DNA of 64,000 nucleotides from Myoxocephalus aenaeus (lineage: Eukaryota; Chordata; Actinopteri; Perciformes; Cottidae). Shown piece after piece: positions 34,763-45,888 of the stretch; the stretch's first letter is position 1, and every line of letters starts with the position of its first letter. The stretch spans positions 1,630,001 through 1,694,000 of the forward strand of contig JBAMJR010000350.1 of assembly GCA_038501785.1 (NCBI GenBank), in the 5' to 3' direction. The translations under genes were made by a program, and so were the position numbers. The notes below the pieces were generated by a model, which was not told the DNA's origin, searched no databases, and saw nothing but the letters and a program-made list of their open reading frames with translations.

Positions 34763-35525
34763 CATGTAACTTCAGATGGATATTACTTGCAGCAATTCAA
34801 TGAAATGACAAAAAAAGATGTTTGCTCATTTAGTTCGGTCTTTATCGTCTAACATGGGAAATTTGGCTGGCAGTGGGAAAAATATTAGACACACCCGAGC
34901 AGAGTAAAACAGATTAAGGTGAAGAAATGTAATTGATAAAGGGCATCATAAAATAACGCTGCGGAGATCTCACAATCTCCTTGCAAGTATTTTCTTGTGT
35001 TATTTTCTTGTGTGCATGGCCTGTGCCTCTGGTTGGCTACGGTCCAGTAGTTAAGTACACAGGCAGTCAACTCGTCAGTATCCGCCTGTTGTGAGTACAC
35101 GTTACCTGAGAAGCACGCCTTTCAGTGCACATGTTTTTATTTTACACTTGCAGCCGATAGGTGTCCTTCATAGTCTCAAAGTGCAGTGGCACAGCTACTT
35201 TTGAATCTATTACTATCAGGGAAGGCAGCAGAGTTGCCACACGTGTCAGTATTTAAACATTTTGGACACATTTTAAGCACCAATGATAGTGATTACATCA
35301 ATACATACAATAACAAGTTAATGCATGGAAGAGCAACATGGTTCCTTTCAGCATATGTCTCACCCTTTCAAAGTCCTTCAGGGGGTTCTCTAGGTTCAGC
35401 TCCAATATGTTCCCCAGTATCGGCAGGACGGGGGGTCCTGGTGGAAAGTTCTTGGGCCTCCGGGATTTGAGTTGAATGATGATGAAGACAACGCAGATCA
35501 ACAGCAGGATGATTGACCCAAACAT
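22541..35525 (-). CDS. Cytochrome P450 family 2, copy B (fish CYP2X/CYP2F-like)
   Basis: Paralog of the gene at 7944-18436, with the same 11-exon plan: 35525-35364, 34684-34522, 33549-33397, 33158-32998, 28315-28247, 28158-28054, 27598-27460, 26464-26379, 26060-25959, 24528-24387 and 22728-22541. The total is again 489 residues with every junction GT/AG. By hand comparison about 12 residues differ from copy A, including Ser to Arg before WKDQRR in exon 3, Ala-Ile to Val-Thr in exon 6, and CLGES to CPGEG in the heme loop. The cysteine ligand, AGTDTTS, EVQR and membrane anchor remain. Intron 4 is swollen to over 4.6 kb by an hAT element whose insertion point is 12 bp from the exon 4 donor. The coding sequence looks intact; expression cannot be judged from sequence. 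Confidence 0.92.
23094..23217 (+). mobile_element. L2-type LINE 3' tail
   Basis: About 125 bp in the last intron of CYP2 copy B that is absent from copy A (GGAGAATGCTCATCAG at 8477). It ends in CATGGCCATTAAAGCTGATTC, the typical fish L2 3' terminus. It is a severely 5'-truncated copy. Confidence 0.7.
23450..24246. mobile_element. PIF/Harbinger-type MITE
   Basis: A 797-bp element with terminal inverted repeats TGCTGTGTTCACACCAAATG (left) and TGCTGCGTTCACACCAAACG (read inward from the right). It is flanked by TTA at 23447-23449 and 24247-24249. A 3-bp TTA-type duplication is characteristic of PIF/Harbinger. The inside is CpG-rich near the ends. It contains two imperfect copies of a segment (about 23780-23880 and 23970-24070, sharing TTTGATGTTCCGAC), and has no transposase. 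It lies in the last intron of CYP2 copy B and is absent from copy A. Confidence 0.8.
25091..25585. mobile_element. Solo LTR
   Basis: A 495-bp element beginning TGTGGTGGAAATT and ending AATTTCCATTACA, with TG...CA ends and short inverted termini. It is flanked by an exact 5-bp duplication GTAAG (25086-25090 and 25586-25590). An AATAAA signal lies near 25500. It interrupts a repeat that is uninterrupted in copy A at 10552-10561. This is what remains of an LTR retroelement after LTR-LTR recombination; no internal genes are present. Gypsy versus ERV origin cannot be told. Confidence 0.8.
29594..30968 (+). mobile_element. Tc1/mariner element (DD37E type) nested in hAT
   Basis: A 1375-bp element with terminal inverted repeats starting CACCGCGTTCCACATTATTA, flanked by TA at 29592-29593 and 30969-30970. 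Second, internal versions of the repeat (GTTCCACATTATTAAGC near 29784 and its inverse near 30765-30787) give an IR/DR-like arrangement. A 14-bp hairpin lies at 29693-29722. It inserted 22 bp inside the hAT left end, so it is younger than the hAT. Confidence 0.9.
29807..30556 (+). pseudogene. Tc1/mariner transposase, truncated at both ends
   Basis: A 249-residue open frame covering the catalytic domain of an IS630/Tc1/mariner transposase, which cuts and pastes the element at TA. The first Asp is in VLFTDE, the second in FMHDNAPCH, and the Glu in SPDLNPIENLW. There are 37 residues between the second Asp and the Glu, so this is DD37E rather than the common DD34E. The N-terminal DNA-binding region seems largely missing, since full-length relatives are about 340 residues. 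At 30554 a TAA follows ETIK, while the same frame continues for 23 more codons with LTSSMDARIVKL, so that stop looks like a mutation. It is therefore probably inactive. Confidence 0.85.
34005..34226 (+). mobile_element. LINE C-terminal relic (copy B)
   Basis: Counterpart of the relic at 17080-17199, longer at its left. The frame includes NTAARLNT, VLTSVHQ and RPYEPDHSTQRY followed by a stop. Unit A has lost about the first half. Confidence 0.6.
34722..34757. repeat. (TA)n microsatellite, intron 1 of CYP2 copy B
   Basis: About 18 TA units in the position of the longer tract at 17549-17612. Confidence 0.95.
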
Positions 35526-35960
35526 GGTGGAATGGACTGAAGAGAAGAGAAGAGCTGATCGACTTTGCCGTCAGAGAGTAGCTCAGTTCTTAGTGCGGCC
35601 ACCTCTGGTTGTACTTTTCTCACCTGTATGAAAAAGGTGTGTGGGAACATCAAACAGAAAAAGGTCATACACTTTGAGAGGCATACGCTCTGCCAGGCTT
35701 TGGCTTGAATTGTCCACTAACATATCAGTTTACATGTTACTAAATGAGTTCATAGTTTGCTGCAAAGCCATGCAGCTTGTTGTCATGACTTGTCAATAGA
35801 GCTGAAGAAGGCTAATCAGTCACAGCCGGCGGTGGAATGTGACCAAGTACATTTAATAAAATACTTAAAAAACAAATGTATTTTTTTTTATGCCACTTCC
35901 TAATTTGGGGAATTATTGCACAATTTGTTTTTTTTGCATTCAGATTTTTGCATACAAAAC

Positions 35961-36064
<104 letters not shown>

Positions 36065-36311
36065 AATAACGTTTCATACAAAAGACGCTAAACATTGTAT
36101 AGTCCCAATTTCTCAAATATGCTGATGCTTTTCATTTTAATCATTTCTATGAATTTATTTTGTTAATTTTGAGATTTGGAAAGAAACAATCTAATCATAC
36201 ACATATAATAACGACCGACATCGAGTGTTATTACTGTCTGCATTGAGTTTCCTGTTACTTTGAATACTGTACATTGTCCACAGTATTCATCGCGCAAAGG
36301 CGTTTTAGTCA

Positions 36312-36978
36312 CATTTGGAATTCGGGACTTTTACTCCGTCGTTTTTAATAGTATGGATCACTTTTACTTAAATGATCTGAATACTTCCTCCCCCACTGGC
36401 CACAGCGTTATCCGCTACTCTGTACACGACCTCCCGCTACTGACAACATCTCGCTCCGTGGAGGTTCAGCTACGCACGCAGCTGCGCTCCACAGTCTCCT
36501 CGACAAAAACACCGGATGCCTCCTGCAGAAAATGGAGGCATCCCGCATCGGGCTGCTTCTTTACGGAGATGGAGAAGTTAGTGCCGAAGCGAACATCTTC
36601 CAAACCAACCAGTTGGTCTTCATCCTCCCAAGTGTTTTCTAGTAAACCCAAAAATAAAGCATATATCTCACCTTAGTATCGCTGCTTGCTTGTTAACGTG
36701 TGGTCTGGACTCAATGGGGTGGGGGCTATAGATACAAAACATCCTTATAGGGGAAGGCTGCTCAACAGGCAACGACTGTTTCCATGTAATTATATAACAA
36801 TGTTGTGTCTGTACAGAGTTGACCGCCTCTACACTTGGACTACAGCCAGCAACTTTGGGCGTTGTCTGACTTCCACACAATACAACACAACGACAATGTT
36901 TGTGGAGGGATTTGCTCAGATTCCAAGAGCAGGTGAAAGAGGAGCACCTTGTGGTGCTCAATGCGTCGGAATTAAAAT
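36312..36978. other. Unclassified insertion at end of unit B
   Basis: About 670 bp separating TTTTAGTCACA from ATAGACATCGAAAGG, which are nearly adjacent in unit A (19060-19085). It holds a 138-residue open frame (36260-36676) without a recognisable domain. There is a small palindromic part around GGATGCCTCCTG / GGAGGCATCC (36510-36545). No transposon ends could be assigned. Confidence 0.4.
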
Positions 36979-37065
36979 ATATATAATAGACATCGAAAGG
37001 ATTAGTTGGATTCAGGCAATTGTGTTTTCTGAAAACGTATGTTTACATTTTCAAATGAGACAATA

Positions 37066-37557
37066 GGCTCGTTCGTTAGAGCTGCGCCCCGCCTGGAATC
37101 CAGAGAGAGCAGGCGGCCGCAGCAGGAGGCTTATCAAAAAAGTTTTAGGCTGCCTTCAAAGTATACACAGGAAGTCACAGAAAAAATGACTTAATGTTAG
37201 TTCCGATCTGTAGTCTACTTCAGTGATTTTCAACCACAGTGCCGTGGCACACTGGGGAAAATGTCCAATGTCACTTAATCGGTCCAAAAAAATATTATTT
37301 AGTTGCCGCAAATAATTTTCCATTGTTGACACTCTGAGCCTGCAATATAGTGGCTGGCCTAGTATTTAAATACTATTCCATGCCAGTATGTAGCGCAATA
37401 ATTACCTACCATATATGCTGTATTATGCTACAATGTGACATTTTGTAACTTTTTTGGTTGTTGGTGTGCTGCAGGATTTTTTTTATTGTAGAAAATGTGC
37501 CGTGGCTCAAAAAAGGTTGAAAAACACTGGTCTACTTGTAGTTTACAGATCACGTTT
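37066..37557. mobile_element. hAT-family fragment
   Basis: Apart from the MITE inside it, the sequence matches 32561-32745 near the right end of the complete hAT element (GGAATCCAG...GAGAGCAGGCGGCC, then TTTTAGGCTGCCTTCAAAG). It marks the junction between the P450 array and the right histone cluster. Confidence 0.65.
37221..37529. mobile_element. hAT MITE (309 bp)
   Basis: Ends are CAGTGATTTTCAACC and, inverted, CAGTGTTTTTCAACC, with inner GTGCCGTGGC repeats. It is flanked by the exact 8-bp duplication GTCTACTT (37213-37220 and 37530-37537). An empty site is present at 32721-32728 in the related hAT copy. There is no coding capacity. The termini are of the Charlie-like hAT kind. Confidence 0.9.
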
Positions 37558-37940
37558 GGATTATATATATATATATTTATATGTATCTTACTCTGTACGT
37601 TTGTGTGTGTTTGTTGATGGAGCTGAGACAGAACTATAAGGAATATGTTGTTAATTATTCCCGTGGTTCGGTGTAGATGAACTTGTGTTGCGCCACATCT
37701 GTATTGAATTATAGTCGACACTGAATTCACAGATTTGAAACTTTATCGAAGCATTAATCAGCTATATGGTGTGAAACATACAGTGTGCATATCATTCCGG
37801 TTTCATTTTCAGACCAGAAATTAAGCTAAAGCTCACAATGTAAATGCTCCAAAGAGTTAATTATCAACGTCATGAAAATCCAACGAAGAAGAACAGTCCC
37901 CCCCTCCTCCATGTCTTCTATCACGTCCTCAGACAGCAGC

Positions 37941-37948
37941 TAAATAAG
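37941..37948 (+). promoter_or_regulatory. H4 TATA-like box
   Basis: TAAATAAG lies 59 bp before the H4 ATG, downstream of the conserved CACGTCCTCAGACAGCAGC block. The same block precedes the second H4 at 42377-42384. Confidence 0.5.
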
Positions 37949-37990
37949 TGTGAACTCCTCCTCGTCCTTCACTTCGTTGAATTACTTTGA

Positions 37991-38311
<321 letters not shown>

Positions 38312-38341
38312 ACTCTGATGATGACGTCAAACCACAACAAA

Positions 38342-38357
38342 GGTCCTTTTAAGGGCC
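38342..38357 (+). promoter_or_regulatory. Histone 3' stem-loop (H4 copy 1)
   Basis: GGTCCTTTTAAGGGCC forms a 6-bp stem with a 4-base loop (a G-U pair included), 31 bases after the stop. The purine-rich downstream element AAAGAGCTG for U7 snRNP pairing lies at 38373-38381. These specify cleavage of non-polyadenylated histone mRNA. Confidence 0.95.
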
Positions 38358-38381
38358 ACGCATTTACTCTATAAAGAGCTG

Positions 38382-40680
38382 ATGTCCTGATCACAATACT
38401 GGATAAATTCTCCAGAGAAATCAGATAAAAATATGTGCAATAAATAAAAACTTCAAATCTAGTTCTATTTGGCTTTATGCTGCCTGTAAAAAAACAGTTG
38501 TATGTATCTTTTCTGGGATTCAGTTTAAAAAATTTAAAATGGTTATTGCCAGGCCTGGAAAGTCCTTGGAAAAAATAAAATCCCAAATGTTTTGGAAAAG
38601 TCCTCGACATGTGTTTATAGTTATATGTTCATTTACGCTGAGTTTGAAATAATTAATATACTTTTAAAAGAAAGATGCTAAAAATATAAGCAGGCATACA
38701 TACAGGCATCTATATAAATGTGTATTCTTTTAATCAAACTATTTCCAATTCATTTCTGTCCTTTAAGGTCTACTTTATGCAGTATGAATTCTACTTTTTC
38801 TCACTTTTTCATGTTTACACTGAGATTTCACAATGTTTGGTCATGGGAATTTGTTGGTCAAAATGTGTATGAACCCTGCATATATTGTTGTACTTTGTCA
38901 ATGTAGCGATTGGTGCTATCGGGCTGGGACAGATGTGTTTAATGACTTTGTGGCTGTGCATACTGCTGTTTTTATTATTTCCTTTTCTGCAAATGCTGGA
39001 TGGTCCAGATCTGTTTATCGATCATGTAATACGCTAGACTGATCCTGTATCTGTTTGATTGGTTGTTTCAAGACTGGCTTTTCTAAATCAGAAGCTGTTA
39101 TGTCAGAGTAATCTCTTTTTCTTTCAGTTGTATCAGCTGCCATAACACTGTCTCATAACATTGATTTAATTAATACAGCCACATCACAAATCAATACCTT
39201 TAGGAGCACCACACGGTAGTTTTGGACACGTTGATAATTTCTTAGTTGCTAATTATATAATAGTATAAACCACTATAGATTTAGGATGACATGGATTGCG
39301 CGAGGCCAGAGTGGAGCTGCGGAGACGAGGGAGACATAATTTATCTTCGCTCTGTAGAATCTGAACTGTATGTTTTTTTTCTAAATTTCAGTCGTCCTCA
39401 GCAGAATACACAATAACTGTTCTTCTGTAATTTAATGATGGACAACAAACCAACTTTAAAAGTCCATGCTGTGTACGGTACCGAGATGTGTAATATGTCT
39501 ATGACAAGGCTATTCTTTTCAAAATTATTAATGACAATTAAATTTAAATAACATGACTTTATAAATAAGTTAGATCCTGTATATTTAACCTGTTTAATTC
39601 AAAAAATATAAATATTGTACTTGTTTGTCTCCTTTCTCTTATCAGTCTCTTGATGCTCCACTCCCTCATGTCTTCCCCCTGCTCTTCAGTCTGTTTCTTC
39701 ATGGTGTATAAAGTGCCATTGAGTCCTGTTTGTCCAAACCGTAATCCAATAAAGTTACATTTGAATGTCTGCTCAATAGTGTTATTGTTCCAAATTCCCT
39801 GCCAATCTGTAATTTGTTTTCTCTTCTCGGAAATATTATCACTTTTGTTTACTGTACCGTTGTCAAGTTTATCTTCAACCTCATTTTCCTCGATTCCAAC
39901 ATGAATCTGTACCTGAACAGAAATAAACATCTATTGCTAGTTTTTGTAAATGTTATGATGGCAATAATGATATGAACCTGAGTTATAAGATCATCTCGAG
40001 CTGTTTGATCTGAATATAATGCTACTTTAGTTGATTTAACCTCCTCTACCCACTGAAGACTGATGGTGTCAGTTCTGCTGTGTACTGATCACCTGTTTGC
40101 AATTATTTTTATGGCATGACTTTGCAAAGGTTGTTTGCTTTTGTAAAGCCAACAAAGTTGCAGAGAAGGAATATAAATTTGTGTCAATCGATCGGAATCA
40201 CTGCTTCACCATGTTGGCGTCCGTTGTTCTACTCTTTTTGCTCTTTTGCCCCTTTTGCCCCCTTTGCTCTTCCTGCTCTTCTTTCCGACCCAAAGGGCCA
40301 AATAATTAAATAATCTTGAACATTTTAAGAACCGTTAAAGCTCTTTATTCCAGCAAAGGAGTTGTTGGTAATTAACATGTTTGTTCTGGGTTTCCTCCAA
40401 CAATGCGTATTCATAAAGGCAGGTTAGTACAGTCCAACACCTCTCATCTCTCACAATTACACTAGTTAGAATATGTTGCATCTTTCTTAGTTCATGTTCT
40501 TGTCAGTCAAGAAATCACGTTTCCCCATCTGTTCCCTCTAGATTGATACAAAGTTATAAAACATACAGGTTTAGTCACTCAAAGACTAAATGCATCTGCT
40601 CACAGCAACGTTTACGTCTTCGCGCATGCTCAGTCTCGCTCAGCAGCACAGCAAATCCTGTGCGAGCAGCAGCACAGCCT
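38382..40680. other. Intergenic DNA between H4 and H2B, partly duplicated
   Basis: From about 38930 to 40110 this DNA is an old duplicate of 44030-45335 (shared phrases such as GACTTTGTGGCTGTGCATACTGCTG and CAGAATACACAATAACTG). It contains the unknown exon pair listed separately. From about 40133 it is the inverted copy of the DNA at the left edge of the window. Confidence 0.7.
39621..40092 (-). pseudogene. Two-exon relic of an unrecognised protein, copy 1
   Basis: On the minus strand, 40092-39978 is bounded by AACAG and GTTCAT and 39912-39621 by GTTCAG and GTACAA, so both look like spliced exons. The second exon is fully open and contains phrases such as GIEENEVEDKLDNGT, TLYTMKKQTEEQGEDMREW and IKRLIRERRQ. 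The first contains YSDQTARDDLITQ. Compared with copy 2, the first exon here has a small deletion that brings in a stop in the matching frame, so this copy is probably broken. I do not recognise the protein family. Confidence 0.35.
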
Positions 40681-40944
40681 AATTTGCATCTTGTTGATAT
40701 AAATAGTCACCGTCCTGCGCTGCTGGAGATATCTTCCGTCTGACTCTGAAGAACCAAACAATCATGCCTGCTGAAGTCCCCGTGAAAGCGCCCAAGAAGG
40801 GCTCCAAGAAAGCCGTCTCTAAGACCGCCACCAAGACCGGCAAGAAGAGGCGTAAGTCCAGGAAGGAGAGCTACGCCATCTACGTGTACAAGGTGATGAA
40901 GCAGGTCCACCCCGACACCGGCATCTCCTCCAAGGCCATGGGCA
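40133..40944. repeat. Right arm of the H2B inverted repeat
   Basis: Reverse complement, with small indels, of positions 1-812. It holds the upstream DNA, promoter and first 60 codons of the plus-strand H2B. Confidence 0.85.
40682..40705 (+). promoter_or_regulatory. H2B promoter: octamer and TATA box
   Basis: ATTTGCAT at 40682-40689 and TATAAATA at 40698-40705, 59 bp before the ATG. The CCAAT box seen in the left-edge copy is changed here (AGCAAATCC near 40650). Confidence 0.8.
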
Positions 40945-41141
40945 TCATGAACTGCTTCGTGAGCGACATCTTTGAGCGCATCGCCGGTGAGGCCTCTCGT
41001 CTGGCTCACTACAACAAGCGCTCCACCATCACTTCCAGGGAGATCCAGACCGCTGTCCGCCTGCTGCTGCCCGGGGAGCTGGCGAAGCACGCGGTGTCTG
41101 AGGGAACCAAGGCCGTGACCAAGTACACCAGCTCCAAGTAG
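40764..41141 (+). CDS. h2b: Histone H2B
   Basis: Core histone that dimerises with H2A. The ORF is intron-less, 125 residues including Met, from MPAEVPVKAPKKGSKK to VTKYTSSK. The histone fold spans roughly residues 36-102, and the C-terminal helix contains the conserved lysine in AVTKYTSSK that is ubiquitinated in vertebrates. Residues 61-70 read IMNCFVSDIF, where the common vertebrate form has MNSFVNDIF; a cysteine at residue 64 is unusual for a canonical H2B. The promoter has an octamer and TATA box, and a stem-loop follows at 41166-41181, so it is replication-dependent. It is the plus-strand mirror of the gene at 1-181. Confidence 0.99.
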   Translation: MPAEVPVKAPKKGSKKAVSKTATKTGKKRRKSRKESYAIYVYKVMKQVHPDTGISSKAMGIMNCFVSDIFERIAGEASRLAHYNKRSTITSREIQTAVRLLLPGELAKHAVSEGTKAVTKYTSSK

Positions 41142-41165
41142 ACTGCTGGAGAACAACACCACAAC

Positions 41166-41181
41166 GGCTCTTTTAAGAGCC
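41166..41181 (+). promoter_or_regulatory. Histone 3' stem-loop (H2B)
   Basis: GGCTCTTTTAAGAGCC, a perfect 6-bp stem with a TTTA-type loop, 25 bases after the stop. The downstream purine element is weak (AATGAGCAAG). Confidence 0.95.
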
Positions 41182-42290
41182 ACCACTTCTTCTAATGAGC
41201 AAGTCCTGATGCTCTGAAACCGATCCACTCTGAGACTATAAACACCACATGGTGTCCAGTGTTAGACTGGCTGTCCTTGGCGCTATGTTTCACTCCTGGG
41301 TCATTATATATTGTTTTAAATGGGAGACCATAAACTCCAGTTACAAAGCCCATGTGACCACGTTTTTTGTAAACATTCTTTTTCCACCACTCCAAATGCT
41401 TATTACATAAAAAATATCCTGACTTTTTATTTGGGCAAGAAATTGTGAAATCACAACAATAAAGCAAATGGATGCTTTTTTTTTGGTTGTAATTTTATAA
41501 CAAACAAGCATCTGAACATGGACTGGACTGGTTCTGCCACGAAAGATTTACACAAACGTAAAATACAAATGGACTATAAATGTGTATCTGACGCCTCTAG
41601 GTCACTAACATAATGTTTGAAAACCTTTGTGATACAGTTGGGTCTATACAGGCTGATTTCCATAAACATACTTCCTGTCAGTTCAGAGAAGCAGCTTCAT
41701 TCTGACTGAAACATGTTACATGTGAATGATAAAACATTTCAGCATCTGCTGCTACAGAAATACAGAGATAACAAGGAAAATTGCCTTTGAGCTTAAACAT
41801 CCAATCTGATATAAAATCCTGTATGGACTTTTTAAAGAGAAGAACCAAAAGTCATTAGATAGACTTCAGTCTACCAGACCTCTACCCTGGGAGTCTTTGG
41901 TCTCTGTACCGAGGCCCCACTCATTTTTTTGTTTGTTTGTTTGTGCTATGCATTATTGTTAACACATACTTTAATAAAGAGAGAGAGAGAGATAGATAAA
42001 GTAATGTATAACTGTAATGTTAATATAACTAATGTTATCTTAATGCTTTGGCAATATTGTCTTTTAAACATCCATGCCAATAAAGCACTTTGAATTGAAT
42101 TGATTGATAAAGTAGTACAACAGACAAAATATGAAAATATTATCTGCTTGTCTACATCATGAGTGTCCTTGATACTGTACTTTAATTACATTTTTAAGTA
42201 CAATATTGATTACCAAATGTTTCACTCGCTTGTTTATAAGCAAAAAGTCAGACACGTTACTGATTACTGCTGTTGTTCAGCAGGTGGCGC
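41182..42290. other. Intergenic DNA between H2B and H4, with LINE-like tail
   Basis: No gene is supported. The segment ending about 42070-42115 (ATGCCAATAAAGCACTTTGAATTGAATTGA pattern) resembles the 3' end of a fish LINE. A short GA/GATA-rich run lies at 41978-42000. Confidence 0.4.
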
Positions 42291-42376
42291 TAAAGCACCA
42301 AAGAGTTTAATCATCAACCTTCACGAAACGAAGAAGAACAGCCTCCATGTCTTCTGTCACGTCCTCAGACAGCAGC

Positions 42377-42384
42377 TAAATAAG
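42377..42384 (+). promoter_or_regulatory. H4 TATA-like box (copy 2)
   Basis: TAAATAAG at the same distance from the ATG as in the first H4. The upstream block CACGTCCTCAGACAGCAGC is also conserved. Confidence 0.5.
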
Positions 42385-42426
42385 TGTGAACTCCTCCTCG
42401 TTCTTCACTTCGTTGAATTACTTTGA

Positions 42427-42747
<321 letters not shown>

Positions 42748-42777
42748 ACTCTGATGATGACGTCAAACCACAACAAA

Positions 42778-42793
42778 GGTCCTTTTAAGGGCC
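42778..42793 (+). promoter_or_regulatory. Histone 3' stem-loop (H4 copy 2)
   Basis: GGTCCTTTTAAGGGCC, as in the first H4. The downstream purine element is AGAGAGCTG near 42809-42817. Confidence 0.95.
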
Positions 42794-42817
42794 ACACACT
42801 TACTCTGTAGAGAGCTG

Positions 42818-44029
42818 ATTTCCTGACAATCACTTGAGTGATTATCCAGACCTTCAAGACATAATTATGTACAATAACCTAAACCTCAATCTAGCCTCAA
42901 CAGTAGTCAGATTTCTCCCTTCTTGGCTTAAAATGTACCCCATATTATACTTAACATTGTCGTTTTTTTTTTTAAATTACTATATCTGATCTCTACCTCC
43001 TGGGAACTGAGGGGAAATAGTGTCCCAATTCATAATTGTGTTTATTTCTTGTCTATCTAGAGTTAAACAAATAAAAACATTTAGACTAGAGACAATTATT
43101 GTATTACTATTATCCACTGTAGGACCACAGTACCATTTGTGTGAAAAGACAGCCAAATATAGAAGATAAAAAAAAAAAAAAACTAACATTATGGCTATAG
43201 AGTATTAAACCAATAATACATCTTCAAATACTTTGTTGTCAATTCACTTAAAGTACTGAATTGGACTCCAGTTTGTAGAGTCATCTTGACAGTATGGAAG
43301 CCCAGGTAGCACATGTTTGAATCTATTATGATGTAAAATACCAATACATTAAAGGTAATAACAGGAATAATAATTAAACCTCACACATCTATTTGGATTA
43401 AATGCAGTCAGGTCGTAGTGCATCATTGGGATCAAACATCGGCCTACGTGCTACTCCTGACCCACAGAGGACGACGTCTTTCCTGCTCATCCCTGTCTGT
43501 CTCTGAGTCTGTCTGCTCATCTGAGCCTCCTGTATCGTCTTCTTCACCAGGCTCTATCTCATCCTCATCTCTCATCATCTGAAAGCTCCAAATCTGATTC
43601 TCCCTCAACTATCCGGTACAGCATCCTTTATGCTCGAGTTATGTCTCTGACAACAATGTTGAGTCATTAAATGCATTCATTTTGTCCTGGTGTCCACTAT
43701 AATTGACATTCATAAAATGACTATTTAAATAAACAGATAACTGAAATGCTTCAGAACTAAATATATAATTCCTGACATGTTAATAAACAAGAAAATATAT
43801 GAATATCATAGTAAAAAAGACAATCATTGTGCTGGCTGATCTTGTGTCGAAAGAAAGATGAAATGTCATGATCCCACCCCTACCCATGTTGTATCAATGG
43901 AAAGCCCAGGATGTGCTCTTTCAAGTACAGCAGGAATTGATAGGGTAACTCAAATGAGTGAAAGGAGAGCTGCAAAACCAAAGTGTCCACCACAGAGGAC
44001 ACAAATGAATAGGTTGGGTCTCAGGAGGT
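42818..44029. other. Intergenic DNA after second H4
   Basis: No intact gene. Read on the minus strand, 43590-43440 encodes an acid-rich stretch (DEDEIEPGEEDDTGGSDEQ) followed by stops, which resembles the N-terminus of piggyBac-type transposases. This identification is tentative. Confidence 0.3.
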
Positions 44030-45335
44030 TAATGACTCTTTGTGGCTGTGCATACTGCTGTTTTTAGTCTGTTTCCTTCGGCAAATTGATGTGATCAATG
44101 CTGGATGGTCCAGATCTGTCAATAAATCATGACATAAACTAGATTGATTCTGTGTGTGTTTGGTTGTTTTAAGACCGGCTTTTCTAAATCAGAAGATGTC
44201 TGAGTAATAATCAGTATTTACTGTTCAGTTGTATCAACTGCATAAATAAAACTGTTTTAATTCATACAGCCACATCACAGAGCAATGCCTCTAGGAGCAC
44301 CAGGTGGTAGTTTTGGACATTATATAATATAATAAAACACTATAGATTTAGGATTACATGGATTGAGCAAGGCCAGAGTGGCGCTGTGGAGGCGAGAGAG
44401 ACTTGCTCTTTTGCCCCCAGTGATATAAAATGAGAATAAGGGTAGAAGTAGTGATGCAACAGGTCCAAAGCTCTGAAGTGAATCATGTGGGTTTGTATTA
44501 TAATACACATTTTGGATCAAATCTGTTGATAAAATACCAAATATTTCATCTTTGCTCTGTAGAATCCAAACTGCTGTAGATGTTATTATTTGTTATCACA
44601 TTTAAAAGCTAAATGTCAGTCCGTCCTCACCTGAACCTCAGCAGAATACACACAATAACTGTTCTTCTTCTGAAATGTAATGGTAGACTACAAATCAACT
44701 TTAAAGGTGCTTGTACTGTACCGAGGTGTATAATATCATGTCTCTATGACAAGGGTATTGTGAAAAGGAAATTAAAATAACCTGACTTTATAAAGAAATT
44801 AATTAACCTGTTGCACTCAAATAATCTAATTAATTATCTTTTAATTGTACGTCTCCTTTCTCTTATCAGTCTCTTGATGCTCCACTCCCTCATGTCTTCA
44901 CCCTGCTCTTCAGTCTGTTTCTTCATGGTGTATAAAAAGAGTCCTGTATGTCCAAACCGTAATCCCAAAAAGTAACATCTGAATTTCTGCTCAATAGTGT
45001 CATTATTCCCAATTTCCTGCTAATCTTTAATTTTACGGTGCTGTGTGATTTTACATGTTTTTCCCCTCAAAAATATTATCACTTTTGTTTTATGTACCGT
45101 TATCAAGTTTATCTTCGACCTGGATTCCAACATGAATCGGTACCTGAACAGAAATAAACATCTATTCCTAATTTTTGTACATTTAATGATGACAATAATG
45201 ACATAAACCTGAGTTATAAGATCATCTCGAGCTGTTTGATCTGAATATAATGTTACTTTAATTGGTTTAACCTCCTCTACCAACTGAAGACTGAAGACTA
45301 TTGGTGTCAGTTCTGCTGTGTACTGATCACCTGTT
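44030..45335. repeat. Diverged duplicate of 38930-40110
   Basis: Shared order of short conserved stretches (GGCTGTGCATACTGCTGTTTTTA, AGAATACACACAATAACTG, CACTCCCTCATGTCTTC) shows that the DNA downstream of each H4 is a duplicated block, older and more diverged than the H4 coding DNA. Confidence 0.75.
44850..45330 (-). pseudogene. Two-exon relic of an unrecognised protein, copy 2
   Basis: On the minus strand the first exon (45330-45209) is open, with GDQYTAELTP and YSDQTARDDLITQ. The second exon, from about 45142 downward, has in-frame stops soon after its start, where copy 1 is open. The two copies therefore carry damage in different exons. The end MKKQTEEQGEDMREW is still recognisable in one frame. 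The function is unknown. Confidence 0.35.
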
Positions 45336-45881
45336 TGCAATTATTTTAAAAGTTCATTTGTCAAAAACTGCTGTTTGTCTCTTCTAATATTCACCACTGG
45401 TATATGTATCAATAGACTAATAACTATTCATATGAAAAGTGGTCATCATCTGAGGACATGTTCACATCAAGCAGCTCTGATAGGAAGTCTGGCTGAACTG
45501 CACCAGGAGCCTCGACCATCATCAGTGTGTTTGCTGCTCCCAGAATAACTTCAGTTTATTATGAAGTGATCAACATCAGACGGTTGTTTTTACATCGAGA
45601 CCCTGAACAAACATGTGGACCAGTTGGACAACGTGTTTTGATGGAGATCGGATACATTTAAAATGATTTAAAGAGAGAAATGAGTCGGAAAACCCGCTGA
45701 TCAGCGCTCTCCACGGCGGTGAGTAGGTGAGGTTTGGAGGCTCCTCAAACTAAATACAGAGATCATCGGAGCTCTACGTGACTTCAAGATGAAGAGAAAC
45801 ATTTCCTCTATCGGCTCCTTTCACCGCCAGCCTTCAGTACTTGTTCCACGTGTCGTTTTGAGTCTTTTATCAGTGAAGAGA

Positions 45882-45888
45882 AAACACA
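45882..45888 (+). promoter_or_regulatory. Possible H1 AC box
   Basis: AAACACA, the element typical of vertebrate H1 promoters, about 150 bp before the H1 ATG. No convincing TATA box was found between them. Confidence 0.4.

Noticed and set aside
22541..35525. CYP2 copy B as a pseudogene because of many transposons
   Set aside because: All 11 exons are open, in phase and with intact splice sites; insertions are intronic.
36260..36676. 138-residue ORF as a new gene
   Set aside because: It starts in DNA shared with unit A and runs into the unclassified insertion; no domain, no splice or promoter support.
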